Shown here: positions 15,599 through 24,678 of the stretch, one piece after another | Layout of the letters: the number at the start of each line of letters is the position of its first letter | Position numbering within the stretch: the stretch's first letter is position 1 | From: an uncultured Clostridia bacterium | GTDB lineage: Bacteria > Bacillota > Clostridia > TANB77 > CAG-508 | DNA length: 64,000 bases | Direction: 5' to 3' | NCBI GenBank assembly: GCA_949155365.1 | Contig: CASCUT010000007.1 | Coordinates: 1-64,000, forward strand | Position numbers and translations under genes: made by a program | Notes under the pieces: generated by a model | Told to the model about the DNA's origin: nothing | The model's input: only the letters and a program-made list of their open reading frames with translations | The model's database searches: none

Positions 15599-16027
15599 AT
15601 GAAATTAGAACATTTAATACAAGCATATAAAGTAAATAACATAGAAGCGGAACTAAAAGATATGAGTAATGAGAATGAAAAAGCAGGAGTAATAACATTT
15701 GCAAATGGTATATCTGCAAGTTATTTATTAGATGATGAAGATATAGTAATAGCAATGAAGATATTCTTTAACTGTTTAACAAGAGATACTTTAAACATGA
15801 CGAATCAATTGAGGCATACAATAAAGATATTAAACATAATGCAGAATACAATAATGCTACTAAGTAATATACCACAAACAGAATGCAATATGATATTAGA
15901 CAAGCTAGGACTATTTAATAACACATTCAATGAAGGAAAGAAAATAAAACATTTAGAACATAGTTATCAAATAGAAGTGATAGATGGTTTGTTGTGTTTA
16001 AGCATAAATGAAATAGAAGAGAGGTAA
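15599..16027 (+). CDS. Hypothetical phage protein
   Basis: 142 aa from ATG 15599 behind AGGTGAT. Mostly helical (FNCLTRDTLNMTNQLRHTIK, ILNIMQNTIMLLSNI) with acidic beta ends. Located between HNH and TerS. Function not recognised. Confidence 0.5.
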   Translation: MKLEHLIQAYKVNNIEAELKDMSNENEKAGVITFANGISASYLLDDEDIVIAMKIFFNCLTRDTLNMTNQLRHTIKILNIMQNTIMLLSNIPQTECNMILDKLGLFNNTFNEGKKIKHLEHSYQIEVIDGLLCLSINEIEER

Positions 16028-16030
16028 AGC

Positions 16031-16255
16031 ATGAAGAATAAAGAAGAGAAAAATATAACACAAATTATAAATATAAAAGATAATTCAGTATTGATATTTA
16101 AAATTAAAGGAATTATTAGCAAAGAAAATTATATAGAATTAAGAAATAGAATAGAGGAACAGACTAAATGCAAATGCTTATTATTAAGCGAAGATATAGA
16201 TTTAATTAGTGTATTAAACATTGAAAAGAACACCCCCATCAAAATCTCGAACTAA
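16031..16255 (+). CDS. Small hypothetical protein before terS
   Basis: 74 aa, one ferredoxin-like half (NIKDNSVLIFKIKGIISKEN, then ISVLNIEKN). It starts four bases after the previous stop with GAGAGG upstream. The 77 bp between it and terS contain ACACCC/GGGTGT complementarity (16230-16235 with 16274-16279) and a GGGGG-rich tract; cos of such phages lies near here, but I cannot identify it. Confidence 0.5.
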   Translation: MKNKEEKNITQIINIKDNSVLIFKIKGIISKENYIELRNRIEEQTKCKCLLLSEDIDLISVLNIEKNTPIKISN

Positions 16256-16332
16256 AAAGAGCTTAAGGAGAGCGGGTGTGAGGTCTTAACCGTTCAACTT
16301 TTTTAATTTTCTCACGTGAAAGGGGGTATAGT

Positions 16333-16668
16333 ATGAAAAAGACACAAGAAGATGAAGAAATAAATCAAATAAGGCAAGATTTACTAGAACAATTATTAGA
16401 ACAAGGTAAATATGGGAAGCATTTTGAAAGTTTAGTTGAAGATTACATAAATTTAGAAAAACTAAAAAGAGACATACAAAAAGATATAGATAAAAACGGA
16501 CTAAGAATTAAGGTGATGACAGGAAATGGATTCAAGTCGGAAAAACCAAACGAGAGTGTTCAAAATATTCTTAAAGTTAATGGACAACAGTTAAAAATTC
16601 TTCAAGATTTAGACTTGAAAACTCCATCGCAAACACCGAAAGTGGGTGATGGAGACGACTTATTGTAA
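16333..16668 (+). CDS. terS: Terminase small subunit, P27 family
   Basis: 111 aa. The helical sequence (DLLEQLLEQGKYGKHFESLV, YINLEKLKRDIQKDIDKNGL, NESVQNILKVNGQQLKILQD) matches the P27 TerS pattern with 'N..v....k...qm..il..L'. AGGGGG upstream. Binds the packaging site and recruits TerL. Overlaps terL by about 20 bases. Confidence 0.85.
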   Translation: MKKTQEDEEINQIRQDLLEQLLEQGKYGKHFESLVEDYINLEKLKRDIQKDIDKNGLRIKVMTGNGFKSEKPNESVQNILKVNGQQLKILQDLDLKTPSQTPKVGDGDDLL

Positions 16669-18367
16669 AGAAATTGAAGAATACATAAAATTTGTTGAAG
16701 AAAATCCAGACGAGACAGATGATGAAATTAAATTATTGATCAAAAATATAGTAAAGCCGACATTGTCAAGAGACGATGTCTTTTTTGATGAAGATAAATA
16801 CTATAAGTGCATTAGATATTGTGAAAAATGGTACTACAAATTATTTCCATATCAGAAATTTATCTATGCTTTTGTTTTTATGTATGAAGATAAAAATAGA
16901 GATGTAGTAATATTTCCAGACATCTTCATATTAATGGGCAGAGGTAATGGAAAAGATGGAATGATAATGCCATTAGCAAACTTTCTTCAAACTCATTATT
17001 ATGGAGTTAAGAATTATCACATAGATATAGTTGCTACATCAGAAGAACAAGCCTTAAATTCATTCAATGTTGTTTATAATATGTTAGAAGACAATAAAGA
17101 AATAATGAGGAAATATTTTTATTGGAATAAAACAGAAGTTATAAATAAAATTACACATTCAATCTTAAGATACAATACAGCAAATGCAAAAACAAAAGAT
17201 GGAAAGCAAACTGGTATGATTATTTTTAACGAATTACATGCTTACGAAGATTATAAACAATTAAATGTTTATTCCTCTGGACTAGGAAAGATAGTTCATT
17301 CAAGAACTGTAACTATTACAACAAACGGAACAGTAAGAGAAGGTCCACTAGACGAAAAAATATCTTTATCTATGCCTATTCTACATGGAGAAAATAATCT
17401 TTTAGGGTTATTACCTATTATCTATAAAATAAGTAATAAAAAATTTGTAGATATACCAATGGAAAAATACTTAGAAACAGGGAATAAAGAAGATATAGAT
17501 ATAACATTTTGGGTACAAGCAAATCCAAGTTTAAGATACAGACCTACATTGCTAAATGAAATAATTAGAGACTATACAAAAATGCAAAAACAAAAATCAT
17601 ATAGAGTAGAATTTTATGCGAAAAGAATGAATTTACCGCAACAAGACGAAGAACAAGCTGTAACAGACTGGAACAATATATTAAGAGCATCCTATAGTGA
17701 TGTAGAAAAGGAAATTTCAAGACAGACAGGAGATATAGAAGGGAAAAAAGCAATAATTGGAATAGACTATGCTTCCTTAAATGACTTTGCAAGTGCAGGA
17801 TTCCTATTTAAAATAAATGGAGAATATATTTGGAGACAAAGGACATGGATTTGTTCAAAAAGTAAATTTTTTGGAGATATTAAGTTTCCGTTTGATAATA
17901 TGGGACAAGAAGGTTTCGAAGATTTTATTGTAGTAAATACAGAGACAATAGATGCAGAAGAAATAGTAGTTTGGTTAATGAGTGAAATGTTAAAATACAA
18001 CATTCAAAAATGGGTGATGGATACATACAGATTTCTATTACTAAAAAGTATATTTGAAAAGTATGGAATTTCCATTGAAACAAAAGAAAATCCATACGGA
18101 CAAATAAGAATGATAAGGAGATTCGATAGTATTATGGCAATAGTAGCACCGAGAATAGAAGTAGGATTTGCAGAAGGAAAAATAAATATTGGAAATAGTG
18201 CAATTATGAGATGGGCAATTAACAATACAGCCATAAAGATTGGAAAAGATGGTAATAAAAAGTATGAAAAGATAGAAGCGAAATTAAGAAAAAATGACCC
18301 TTTTATGGCTTTTGTAGCTGCAATGAGTGCACAAGAGCTATTAGATGAAGAGGTCATTTATGTTTAG
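16649..18367 (+). CDS. terL: Terminase large subunit
   Basis: 572 aa. The Walker A region is ILMGRGNGKDGMI (about 90-103), Walker B-like MIIFNELHAYED (about 188-199), a coupling motif TITTNGTVREG (about 224-234), and the nuclease domain has GIDYASLNDFASAG (about 371-384), VMDTYRF and a late Asp (RKNDPFMAF). Packages phage DNA into the prohead. It contains no CGG codon. ATG 16649 is preferred over GTG 16646. Confidence 0.93.
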   Translation: METTYCKEIEEYIKFVEENPDETDDEIKLLIKNIVKPTLSRDDVFFDEDKYYKCIRYCEKWYYKLFPYQKFIYAFVFMYEDKNRDVVIFPDIFILMGRGNGKDGMIMPLANFLQTHYYGVKNYHIDIVATSEEQALNSFNVVYNMLEDNKEIMRKYFYWNKTEVINKITHSILRYNTANAKTKDGKQTGMIIFNELHAYEDYKQLNVYSSGLGKIVHSRTVTITTNGTVREGPLDEKISLSMPILHGENNLLGLLPIIYKISNKKFVDIPMEKYLETGNKEDIDITFWVQANPSLRYRPTLLNEIIRDYTKMQKQKSYRVEFYAKRMNLPQQDEEQAVTDWNNILRASYSDVEKEISRQTGDIEGKKAIIGIDYASLNDFASAGFLFKINGEYIWRQRTWICSKSKFFGDIKFPFDNMGQEGFEDFIVVNTETIDAEEIVVWLMSEMLKYNIQKWVMDTYRFLLLKSIFEKYGISIETKENPYGQIRMIRRFDSIMAIVAPRIEVGFAEGKINIGNSAIMRWAINNTAIKIGKDGNKKYEKIEAKLRKNDPFMAFVAAMSAQELLDEEVIYV

Positions 18368-18378
18368 GAGGTGATAAC

Positions 18379-19559
18379 GTGTTTTTCGACAAAAAGAATG
18401 ATAAACGGTGAGTATATATTTGATATATTACTAGGAAATAAAAAGAAAACGGATTATATATACACATTAGCAGAAGCACATGCTATTGACTTAATAGCAA
18501 AAACAATTGCTAAGTGCGAAATACAAATTTTTGCTCAAAACAAAAAAACACAAAAAATCGAAGAAACTAAAGACGATACGTATTGGAGATTGAATTTACA
18601 ACCAAACCATAACGAAAATGGAACTATGTTTTTGTATAAATTAGCAACGAAACTATTAACAAATCAATCATCACTAATTGTAATTAATAAAGATATTAAT
18701 AATTCAAAGTTGTTATATGTAGCAGATGATTTCAAATGTAGCGATACTATACTATATGGAAAAATATTTTCAAATGTCATAATATCGGACAATGAAGGTA
18801 ATTCGTTACAATTACATAAAAATTATAGTTTAGAAAATTCAATATATTATTCTTTAAAGAATAGTAACTTAACAACTGCTAAGGAAAACTTTAAAACTAA
18901 TAGTGCTAAAATATTAAATACTATTTCTAAAAATTTCTTAAAAGCAAATACTCCAAAGTGGAGATTAAAATTTCCTCGGAAATCAACCAACAATGATAGA
19001 TATAAAAACTAGGCAACCAGTTTCTTATGACGAATATAAAGAAAAAGTAACAGAAGGATTACTTAGTGAAGATGAAGCAATTGTGATGTTATCGGAGACT
19101 TTTGATTTAATAAATCTAAATAAAGACAGTAATAAAAATTTAAGTGATTATAAAGAAGAAATAAAGCAAATAGGAGATACTGTAGCAAGTAATTGGAATA
19201 TACCATTAAACATTTTTTATGGAAATAAAACAGAAAAATCAACAGGAAATGAAGATTTTATAACATTTGCAGTAGATCCATATTTTGAATTGTTAGAAGA
19301 TGGATTTAACATTAGTCTAGTAGGTAAAAAAGATTACTTAAAAGGTGAATATATAAAATTTAATAGAACAAATCTAAATCATAGGGATATTATTGATTCT
19401 GCAAATGGAATAGATAAACTGACAGCTGATGGATTCAGTAGAAATGAAATAAACAAGTTATTAAGATTGCCAAGAATTGATGAAGCTTGGGCAGATGAAC
19501 ATAATTTGACTAAGAACTATGCAAACGTAAAGGGAGGTGAAAAGGAAAATGGAGAATAA
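18379..19559 (+). CDS. Portal protein, two +1 frameshifts at CGG 18406 and 18977
   Basis: 392 aa with two skipped bases. GTG 18379 sits 7 bases after TAGGAGGTGATAAC, a perfect start, and encodes VFFDKKNDK followed by CGG TGA, an immediate stop in frame 0. Skipping C 18406 reads GEYIFDILLGNKKKTDYIY and on into an HK97-type portal. At 18977 frame 0 (FPRKSTNND) ends at 19012; skipping the C gives FPGNQPTMIDIKTRQPVSYD and the rest of the portal (TVASNWNIPLNIFYGNKTEK, FNRTNLNHRDIIDSANG). The portal is the packaging channel and head vertex. A portal is indispensable, so either both shifts are translated or the prophage is dead. Confidence 0.88.
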
Positions 19560-20346
19560 TTTCTTAAACTTTAAAAAGAAAAGTGAAACAGAAACTGAAC
19601 TATATATCTATGGAAATATTGAACAAAAAACATGGATAGATGACTGGCTAGGAATTGGAAAAGAAAAAACAGATGCATTTACATTAAAAGATGCATTAAT
19701 GCAAGTAGATACTCCAAATTTAACAGTTCGCATAAATTCATATGGTGGAGATGTCTCAGAAGGACTTGCTATTTATAGTTTGCTATCTGAATTTAAAGGA
19801 CACTTAAAAACAATTGTAGACGGATTTGCTTGTAGTGCAGCATCCGTTATTTTTATGGCAGGAAAAGAAAGAGTTGTTCCCGAAAATGGACTTTTAATGA
19901 TACATAATGCATGGACAGAAGCGAGAGGAGACTCCAATAAAATGAAGAAAATAGCAGAGGATTTAGAAAAAATTACTCAACCATCTTTAAACATCTATAC
20001 AGCTAAGACTAATTTATCAGAAGAAGAAATAAAAGAAAAAATGGATAGAGAGGAATGGATAACTTCTCAAGAAGCTTATGAATGGGGATTTTCTACTACT
20101 CAAGAAAGAAAGAATGCAGTTATGCAAGCAGTAGAAGCTGATTTTGTTTATAATTTAGTAATGAAAAACAAAGAATTGCAAAATACAATTGAACAAAAAG
20201 CAAAAGAAACAGCTGAAGAAATTCTTAAAGAACAATGCAAAGGTTCTGCAATCAAAGAGCCAATGGGATTATTAAATCCAAATCAAAACAAGATTAAAGA
20301 AGACGCATGGACGTCTTTTTTTAATACAAAAAATAAGAAAAGGTAG
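19549..20346 (+). CDS. ClpP-like prohead maturation protease
   Basis: 265 aa from ATG 19549 (GGGAGGTG 9 bases upstream). ClpP fold: VRINSYGGDVSEGLAIYSLL (oxyanion Gly-Gly), DGFACSAASVIFMAGKER with catalytic Ser, and LLMIHNAWTEARGD with catalytic His; Asp later. Cleaves capsid scaffold delta-domains during head maturation. Overlaps portal by 11 bases. Confidence 0.9.
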   Translation: MENNFLNFKKKSETETELYIYGNIEQKTWIDDWLGIGKEKTDAFTLKDALMQVDTPNLTVRINSYGGDVSEGLAIYSLLSEFKGHLKTIVDGFACSAASVIFMAGKERVVPENGLLMIHNAWTEARGDSNKMKKIAEDLEKITQPSLNIYTAKTNLSEEEIKEKMDREEWITSQEAYEWGFSTTQERKNAVMQAVEADFVYNLVMKNKELQNTIEQKAKETAEEILKEQCKGSAIKEPMGLLNPNQNKIKEDAWTSFFNTKNKKR

Positions 20347-20355
20347 GTAAAAAAT

Positions 20356-21519
20356 ATGAAATTTAACGAAAAGAAAATTGAAGATTTAGTAAAAGAACTA
20401 AACGAAGCTCCAGCAGAGCAAAAATCAGAAAAAATTATTGAAACTATACAAAGTATAGTAGATGAAAATTACGCAGAAGTAATTTCTCAATATCAAAAAG
20501 AATTTGAAGAATATTCTGCAACAAAAGAAAACGATGCAAAATTTGGGTTACGTTCATTAACAGAAAAAGAAAAACAATGGATTGATAGAGCGATTAAACA
20601 AGAAGATGCAACAAGTTTAACAGGTAAAGAAATTGACTATTTACCAGAAACAACCGTAAGCTATATTTTTGAAGATTTAAAAACAGCTCATCCATTATTT
20701 CAATATATTGATTGGGCTCCAGCAGGCGTGCAAAAATGGTTTTTGTCTGAAAGAAGTGGAAAAGCTACTTGGGGTAAATTAACTAGAGCTATTATTGACA
20801 AAATTGAAGCAGGAATTAGTACATTAGATTTAGAAGTAAATTCTTTATCAGCATTTATGTTTGTACCAAAAGCTATTATCAATATGGGATATAAATGGAT
20901 TGATAGATTTGTAAGAACTGTTCTATTAGAAGTAAATGAAGAAGGAATTGAAGAAGGAATTGTAATCGGAAATGGTAAAGATGCTCCAATAGGATTATTA
21001 AAAGACTTAAATGGTGCAGTAGTTGATGGAGTTTATCCAGACAAAGAAGCGGTAGAAATTACAGACTTAGGACCAGATAGTTTTGGAGAAAAAGTTTTAT
21101 CAACTTTAAATAGAAAAGGTAAAAGAAATGTAGATACAATAGTTATTATTGCTAATCAAAATGAACTTGATACAAAAATATATAAAGCAACTCACGTATT
21201 AAGTTTTAATGGCTATGTAAAAGCAGACAACTATAAAAACTTTGTATATGTTGCATGTCCACATGTGCCAGAAAATAAAGCGATTGCATTGTTACCTAAA
21301 AAATATACTTGTGGAATTTCAAGAATGGGAATTGACTTTAGTGATCACTATAAATTTTTAGAACAATTAAGAACTTATACAATTTTAACTTATGGCAATG
21401 GAAGACTAAAATCAAATGATGATGCAGTAGTCTTAGATATTACAAACTTAAAAGAGTTAAAGCCAATTGTTCAAACAGAAGGAGAAGTAACAACAAAAAC
21501 TGCAATGCAAGGAGCTTAG
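20356..21519 (+). CDS. HK97-fold major capsid protein
   Basis: 387 aa. Charged coiled N-terminal delta-like segment (1-60), then FGLRSLTEKEKQWIDRAI, TTVSYIFEDLKTAHPLFQYI, WLSERSG-type loop (KWFLSERSGKATWGKL), VNSLSAFMFVPKAIINMGYK, IVIGNGKDAPIGLLKDLNG, all in the order of phage capsid family PF05065. AGGTAGG upstream. No CGG codon, as in terL. Confidence 0.92.
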   Translation: MKFNEKKIEDLVKELNEAPAEQKSEKIIETIQSIVDENYAEVISQYQKEFEEYSATKENDAKFGLRSLTEKEKQWIDRAIKQEDATSLTGKEIDYLPETTVSYIFEDLKTAHPLFQYIDWAPAGVQKWFLSERSGKATWGKLTRAIIDKIEAGISTLDLEVNSLSAFMFVPKAIINMGYKWIDRFVRTVLLEVNEEGIEEGIVIGNGKDAPIGLLKDLNGAVVDGVYPDKEAVEITDLGPDSFGEKVLSTLNRKGKRNVDTIVIIANQNELDTKIYKATHVLSFNGYVKADNYKNFVYVACPHVPENKAIALLPKKYTCGISRMGIDFSDHYKFLEQLRTYTILTYGNGRLKSNDDAVVLDITNLKELKPIVQTEGEVTTKTAMQGA

Positions 21520-21555
21520 AAATAAGCTCCTTCAAACTAATAGGGAGGAATTAAA

Positions 21556-21738
21556 ATGGAAAAATACATAGTCATCTATGAAAGATTTAAAGACTTAGAG
21601 GATAATGAGTATATTTATGAAAAAGGAGATACTTATCCACGTGAAGGCTTAGAACCTTCAAAGGAACGAATTAAAGAATTATCTACTAAGAAAAATAAAA
21701 TTGGAGAAATTCTAATTAAAAAACAGAACAAAGAATAG
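21556..21738 (+). CDS. Small head accessory protein, unrecognised
   Basis: 60 aa. IVIYERFKDLEDNEYIYEKG, then DTYPREGLEPSKERIKELST: small beta domain typical of the short ORF between capsid and connector genes in this type of phage. AGGGAGG upstream. Precise function unknown; perhaps head decoration or neck. Confidence 0.55.
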   Translation: MEKYIVIYERFKDLEDNEYIYEKGDTYPREGLEPSKERIKELSTKKNKIGEILIKKQNKE

Positions 21739-21749
21739 AGGTGTATTTT

Positions 21750-22037
21750 ATGACAGATACACAAATAGAAAAACTTTTGCAAGAAATAAAAAGAGAGCAA
21801 CACACATCATCATTTAAAGAAGATGAGGAATTTATAAGTTATATAAAAGATGGCGAATATGACATCAATAAAAATTGTGGTACAGAAATTGATTATAATA
21901 AAGATTTAAAAGCAAGAAGTCTACTCAAAAACTATGTCTTATATGCTGATTATAAAAGATTAGCAGAATTTAAGCAGTTATATGGAGCGGAATATGCTTT
22001 ATTACAAGCAGAATATTACAAACCTTCCGACCTATAA
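21750..22037 (+). CDS. Head-tail connector (gp6-like)
   Basis: 95 aa from ATG 21750 (GAGGTG upstream). Helical protein with LKARSLLKNYVLYADYKRLA and FKQLYGAEYALLQAEYYKPS; size, composition and place fit HK97 gp6-like adaptors. It contains GCG GAA, not an in-frame CGG, and reads through normally. Confidence 0.65.
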   Translation: MTDTQIEKLLQEIKREQHTSSFKEDEEFISYIKDGEYDINKNCGTEIDYNKDLKARSLLKNYVLYADYKRLAEFKQLYGAEYALLQAEYYKPSDL

Positions 22038-22365
22038 CGATGGTAAATTTAGACTTTTTGAAATAAAACAAACTAAAGATACTTATCCAGTAGAGTATTT
22101 ACACGACACTGGAAATGATATTTGGTTTGAAGAATTATCAATTTCAGATATATTAAGATTTGATACAGAAGAAAGAAAAAAGAAAATAACTTATAAATTA
22201 AGAATATCACAAACAAAAGAAGTAAATTCGTTATGTGTTGTAAAAATTGGCAATGAATATCACAAAGTTTTCAATGCTTATCATTTTACAAATAAAGATG
22301 GATATAAGCAAACAGATCTAACATTAGAAGAATATCCACGAGTGAAATTGGAGGGAGATATATGA
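21994..22365 (+). CDS. Head closure protein
   Basis: About 123 aa; start ATG 21994 inside the end of the connector gene (overlap 44 bases) gives MLYYKQNITNLPTYNDGKFR. Beta-rich (FEIKQTKDTYPVEYLHDTG, CVVKIGNEYHKVFNAYHFTN), as in SPP1 gp16/HK97 head-closure proteins. The start is uncertain. Confidence 0.6.
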   Translation: MLYYKQNITNLPTYNDGKFRLFEIKQTKDTYPVEYLHDTGNDIWFEELSISDILRFDTEERKKKITYKLRISQTKEVNSLCVVKIGNEYHKVFNAYHFTNKDGYKQTDLTLEEYPRVKLEGDI

Positions 22366-22709
22366 CAAAAGAAGAGTTAGTAGAATTACTAAAAGAGTTA
22401 AATGTTCCGCTAAGTGAGTGTAGTCCGAAGGATACTGATATAGAAGAAGAAATAAGAATCCATTTTTGGGACTACGTTTGGGAAGATATAACTGCAAGCG
22501 GTTCTAATTACAATACAAATGTTACATATCAAATATCTGTAATAGCAGATAAGCCAAGACACTTAAAACTTTTAGAACTAAAACGAAAATTAAACAATAA
22601 AGGTTTATTTCCGATTATTCAACATGAGCATAATGCAGAAACAAGAAGAGTTCATTCGTTCTTTTCTTTAGAAGTATTAGAAAATATTGGAGAAATAGTA
22701 AATGAGTAA
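22362..22709 (+). CDS. Tail completion/terminator-like protein
   Basis: 115 aa, ATGA overlap with the preceding gene. IRIHFWDYVWEDITASGSNY and TYQISVIADKPRHLKLLELK are alpha/beta elements of the gpU/tail-terminator type. Assigned mainly from position among the four neck genes. Confidence 0.55.
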   Translation: MTKEELVELLKELNVPLSECSPKDTDIEEEIRIHFWDYVWEDITASGSNYNTNVTYQISVIADKPRHLKLLELKRKLNNKGLFPIIQHEHNAETRRVHSFFSLEVLENIGEIVNE

Positions 22710-23067
22710 CGAAGTTTATGGATATGATGGATTTCAAGAACTATCAAAGATGCTAGAAGAATGCATAGATAAAGTTGAAAATGTTGTAGATGTTTTAGAA
22801 ATAGGAGCAAAAGAATTTGTAAATGCTTTGTTAAAACTAACAAAGCCAATGTCACAAATAAGAAAAAGTGGATATACACATTTAATTAGAACTTTTTCTT
22901 ATAGAAAAAAAGAAAAAGAAATAGAAGTTGGTTGGGGAAAATACTATGGTCCAATGCTTGAAAATGGAACTAAAAATATAAATGCTCAACCACACGTTTT
23001 TCCTTTGTGGGAGAAAAACAAAGAAAAATATTATAAAACAATGATTGCTAAGTTAGGTTTAACTTAG
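22702..23067 (+). CDS. HK97 gp10-like neck protein
   Basis: 121 aa. LEIGAKEFVNALLKLTKPMS, KSGYTHLIRTFSYRKKEKEI, VGWGKYYGPMLENGTKNINA, QPHVFP match the 'HK97 gp10' family (hydrophobic helix, then WG.yy..fvE.Gt....a.Pfl.P). Structural neck/tail joining component. Confidence 0.75.
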   Translation: MSNEVYGYDGFQELSKMLEECIDKVENVVDVLEIGAKEFVNALLKLTKPMSQIRKSGYTHLIRTFSYRKKEKEIEVGWGKYYGPMLENGTKNINAQPHVFPLWEKNKEKYYKTMIAKLGLT

Positions 23068-23104
23068 TATTTTTTTAAAATTAAAAAGAAAGAAGGTATT
23101 AATA

Positions 23105-23737
23105 ATGTCAATTCAAACAAAAAAACCTATGGTAAAAGAAACAGTTGGAGGACTATATTATGCTTTTAATACACCAAGCGAAAATGGAGATTTTAATCCA
23201 AAAGCATATGAAGCAACAGTAGTTAAAAGTGATGTAGTAAAAAATATTGGAACTACTGAAAATGCAGAAACAGTACCAGTTAGAGCAAGTGGACAAGATT
23301 ATATAACAGTAAATCAAAGTGAAAGTATAGAAATGGCAATAGAAGTAGTTGCCTTTGACCCAGCTGATTTAGCAAAAATGAGAGGGGACGTAATTGCAAC
23401 AGGAGGATTAAATCGCTCTGGAAGAACAGCGGTAAGACCGTTTTTTGCATTTGGTAAAGTTGTAAGGAAAGTTGGGGGAGGCGTTGAATACGCATGGTAT
23501 CCAAAATGTCAATTAGTAGAAAATACAGACGACATAGCAACTAAAGAAGAATCCTTTAGCGAACAAAATGATACAGTAACTATAAAAGCATATTCATATA
23601 ATGATTTAGCTGATAAAAAAGTATATGTAAATAGCGAAATGGATAATTTCCCAGAAGGCTTGACAGAAGAAAAATTCTTCGCAAAGCCAATTTTAGAAGA
23701 TACAGACTTAGCAACTGCAATTACACCAGGTACTTAA
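23105..23737 (+). CDS. Major tail tube protein
   Basis: 210 aa. VKETVGGLYYAFNTPSENGD, then beta repeats and FGKVVRKVGGGVEYAWYPKC, EESFSEQNDTVTIKAYSYND, typical of the phi13/TP901-type major tail proteins. Highly expressed structural gene, followed at once by a terminator. AAAGAAGG upstream. Confidence 0.85.
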   Translation: MSIQTKKPMVKETVGGLYYAFNTPSENGDFNPKAYEATVVKSDVVKNIGTTENAETVPVRASGQDYITVNQSESIEMAIEVVAFDPADLAKMRGDVIATGGLNRSGRTAVRPFFAFGKVVRKVGGGVEYAWYPKCQLVENTDDIATKEESFSEQNDTVTIKAYSYNDLADKKVYVNSEMDNFPEGLTEEKFFAKPILEDTDLATAITPGT

Positions 23738-23748
23738 TAAAAAAAGCG

Positions 23749-23777
23749 AGGCTCTAGAATCAATTTAGAGCCTTTTT
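23749..23777 (+). terminator. Intrinsic terminator after the tail tube gene
   Basis: AGGCTCTA (23749-23756) pairs with TAGAGCCT (23766-23773) and five T follow. It likely reduces transcription from the abundant tail tube gene into the chaperone and tape measure genes. Confidence 0.85.
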
Positions 23778-23812
23778 AAATTTTATCTAATATAATTTAA
23801 AGGAGAAAAATA

Positions 23813-24142
23813 ATGGAAATAGAATTAAAAAATGGGGAAAAACTAGTTTTAGAAGTGACACCACTTTTATTAGAATATGTAGAAGATTACAAAGGTGGAA
23901 TCGAACAATTGAAAAAAGATGCACAAGGACAAAAAGACGTAAACGGTTATACAAAGACAATGTATGCAATTAATCAATTATTATATGCACTAATAGCGTC
24001 TAATTACGATACGCCTTTAACATATAGACAAGCGGTGCGACTTGTGAGGCTAGAAGATGTAGATAGAATTATAAAGTTTGCAAGTGAAAATATTCCTAAT
24101 GCGAATGCATCAACTAATCAAATAGAAACGCATAGAATATAA
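23813..24142 (+). CDS. Tail assembly chaperone
   Basis: 109 aa. IELKNGEKLVLEVTPLLLEY, helical middle, ALIASNYDTPLTYRQAVRLV. Size and placement between tail tube and tape measure fit tail chaperone 1. Most such genes have a -1 slippery overlap producing a longer second product; here I see no convincing slippery heptamer or second ORF, and a moron occupies the place. Confidence 0.65.
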   Translation: MEIELKNGEKLVLEVTPLLLEYVEDYKGGIEQLKKDAQGQKDVNGYTKTMYAINQLLYALIASNYDTPLTYRQAVRLVRLEDVDRIIKFASENIPNANASTNQIETHRI

Positions 24143-24220
24143 AAAAAGTTACATTCTATTCCAAATTTCGACAGCATTTGACATTCGATGTGTGTTATCC
24201 TCTTTTTAGGGGGGAAGATT

Positions 24221-24613
24221 ATGAAAGATTTAATAAAAAAATGGTGGTTTTGGATAATTACTATATTAGTAATAATTATTGCAACATTAATAACGTTAAC
24301 TATTAATAAAAATCAAGGTGTTGGAACGGCTGGAATAAGTTTACAAGAATTTGAAGAAATTGACTTAGGAATGTCAAACTTAACAGTAAATAAAATAATA
24401 GATAAACTTGATGAGTGGAATGATAATAACATATACCAAAAATGCTGTAAAGAAGTCAGTAAATCAAGTCAAAATAGCATATATACATATTCATATAAAT
24501 ATTATGGCGAAAAGAGTGGTTATGCAATAATAACTTTTGAAGCAGATTATAGTAAAGGGGATTTATTTGTATTACCAAGTGTTGTCAAAAAAGAAAATTT
24601 TAACTTAAAATAG
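24221..24613 (+). CDS. Membrane-anchored moron protein between chaperone and tape measure
   Basis: 130 aa from ATG 24221 behind AGGGGGG; GTG 24188 upstream has no RBS. One strong N-terminal span (KKWWFWIITILVIIIATLIT), then an external domain LQEFEEIDLGMSNLTVNKII, YTYSYKYYGEKSGYAIITFE, with the fold pattern of SmpA/DUF3862-type small lipoprotein domains. Flanked by a terminator 3' and possibly its own promoter 5' (TTGACA 24178). Similar exposed anchored proteins of phages act in superinfection exclusion, which is the best guess. Confidence 0.55.
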   Translation: MKDLIKKWWFWIITILVIIIATLITLTINKNQGVGTAGISLQEFEEIDLGMSNLTVNKIIDKLDEWNDNNIYQKCCKEVSKSSQNSIYTYSYKYYGEKSGYAIITFEADYSKGDLFVLPSVVKKENFNLK

Positions 24614-24624
24614 GAAAAAATAAT

Positions 24625-24653
24625 AAAAACATCAGCGTTAACTGGTGTTTTTA
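24625..24653 (+). terminator. Terminator after the moron gene
   Basis: AAAAACATCA pairs with TGGTGTTTTT around a GCGTTAAC loop. It isolates the moron from the tape measure gene. Confidence 0.75.
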
Positions 24654-24678
24654 TTATTTCTAAAAAGAGGTGAAAAGA

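Noticed and set aside
16230..16332. cos site between the 74-aa gene and terS
   Set aside because: Position is right and there is ACACCC/GGGTGT complementarity, but no clear cohesive-end dyad or terminase repeats can be identified by eye.
18371..18405. Portal start at GTG 18371
   Set aside because: That GTG is part of the Shine-Dalgarno itself (AGGAGGTG). GTG 18379 has correct spacing, though it requires the CGG shift.
21982..22037. CGG-type shift in the connector gene at 21988
   Set aside because: CGG there is out of frame (GCG GAA) in the connector ORF, which ends normally; the next gene simply starts inside it.
24121..24220. Programmed -1 frameshift of the tail assembly chaperone
   Set aside because: Alternative frames downstream of the stop are open for a short way, but no X XXY YYZ heptamer lies at the right place and the products do not resemble a second chaperone.
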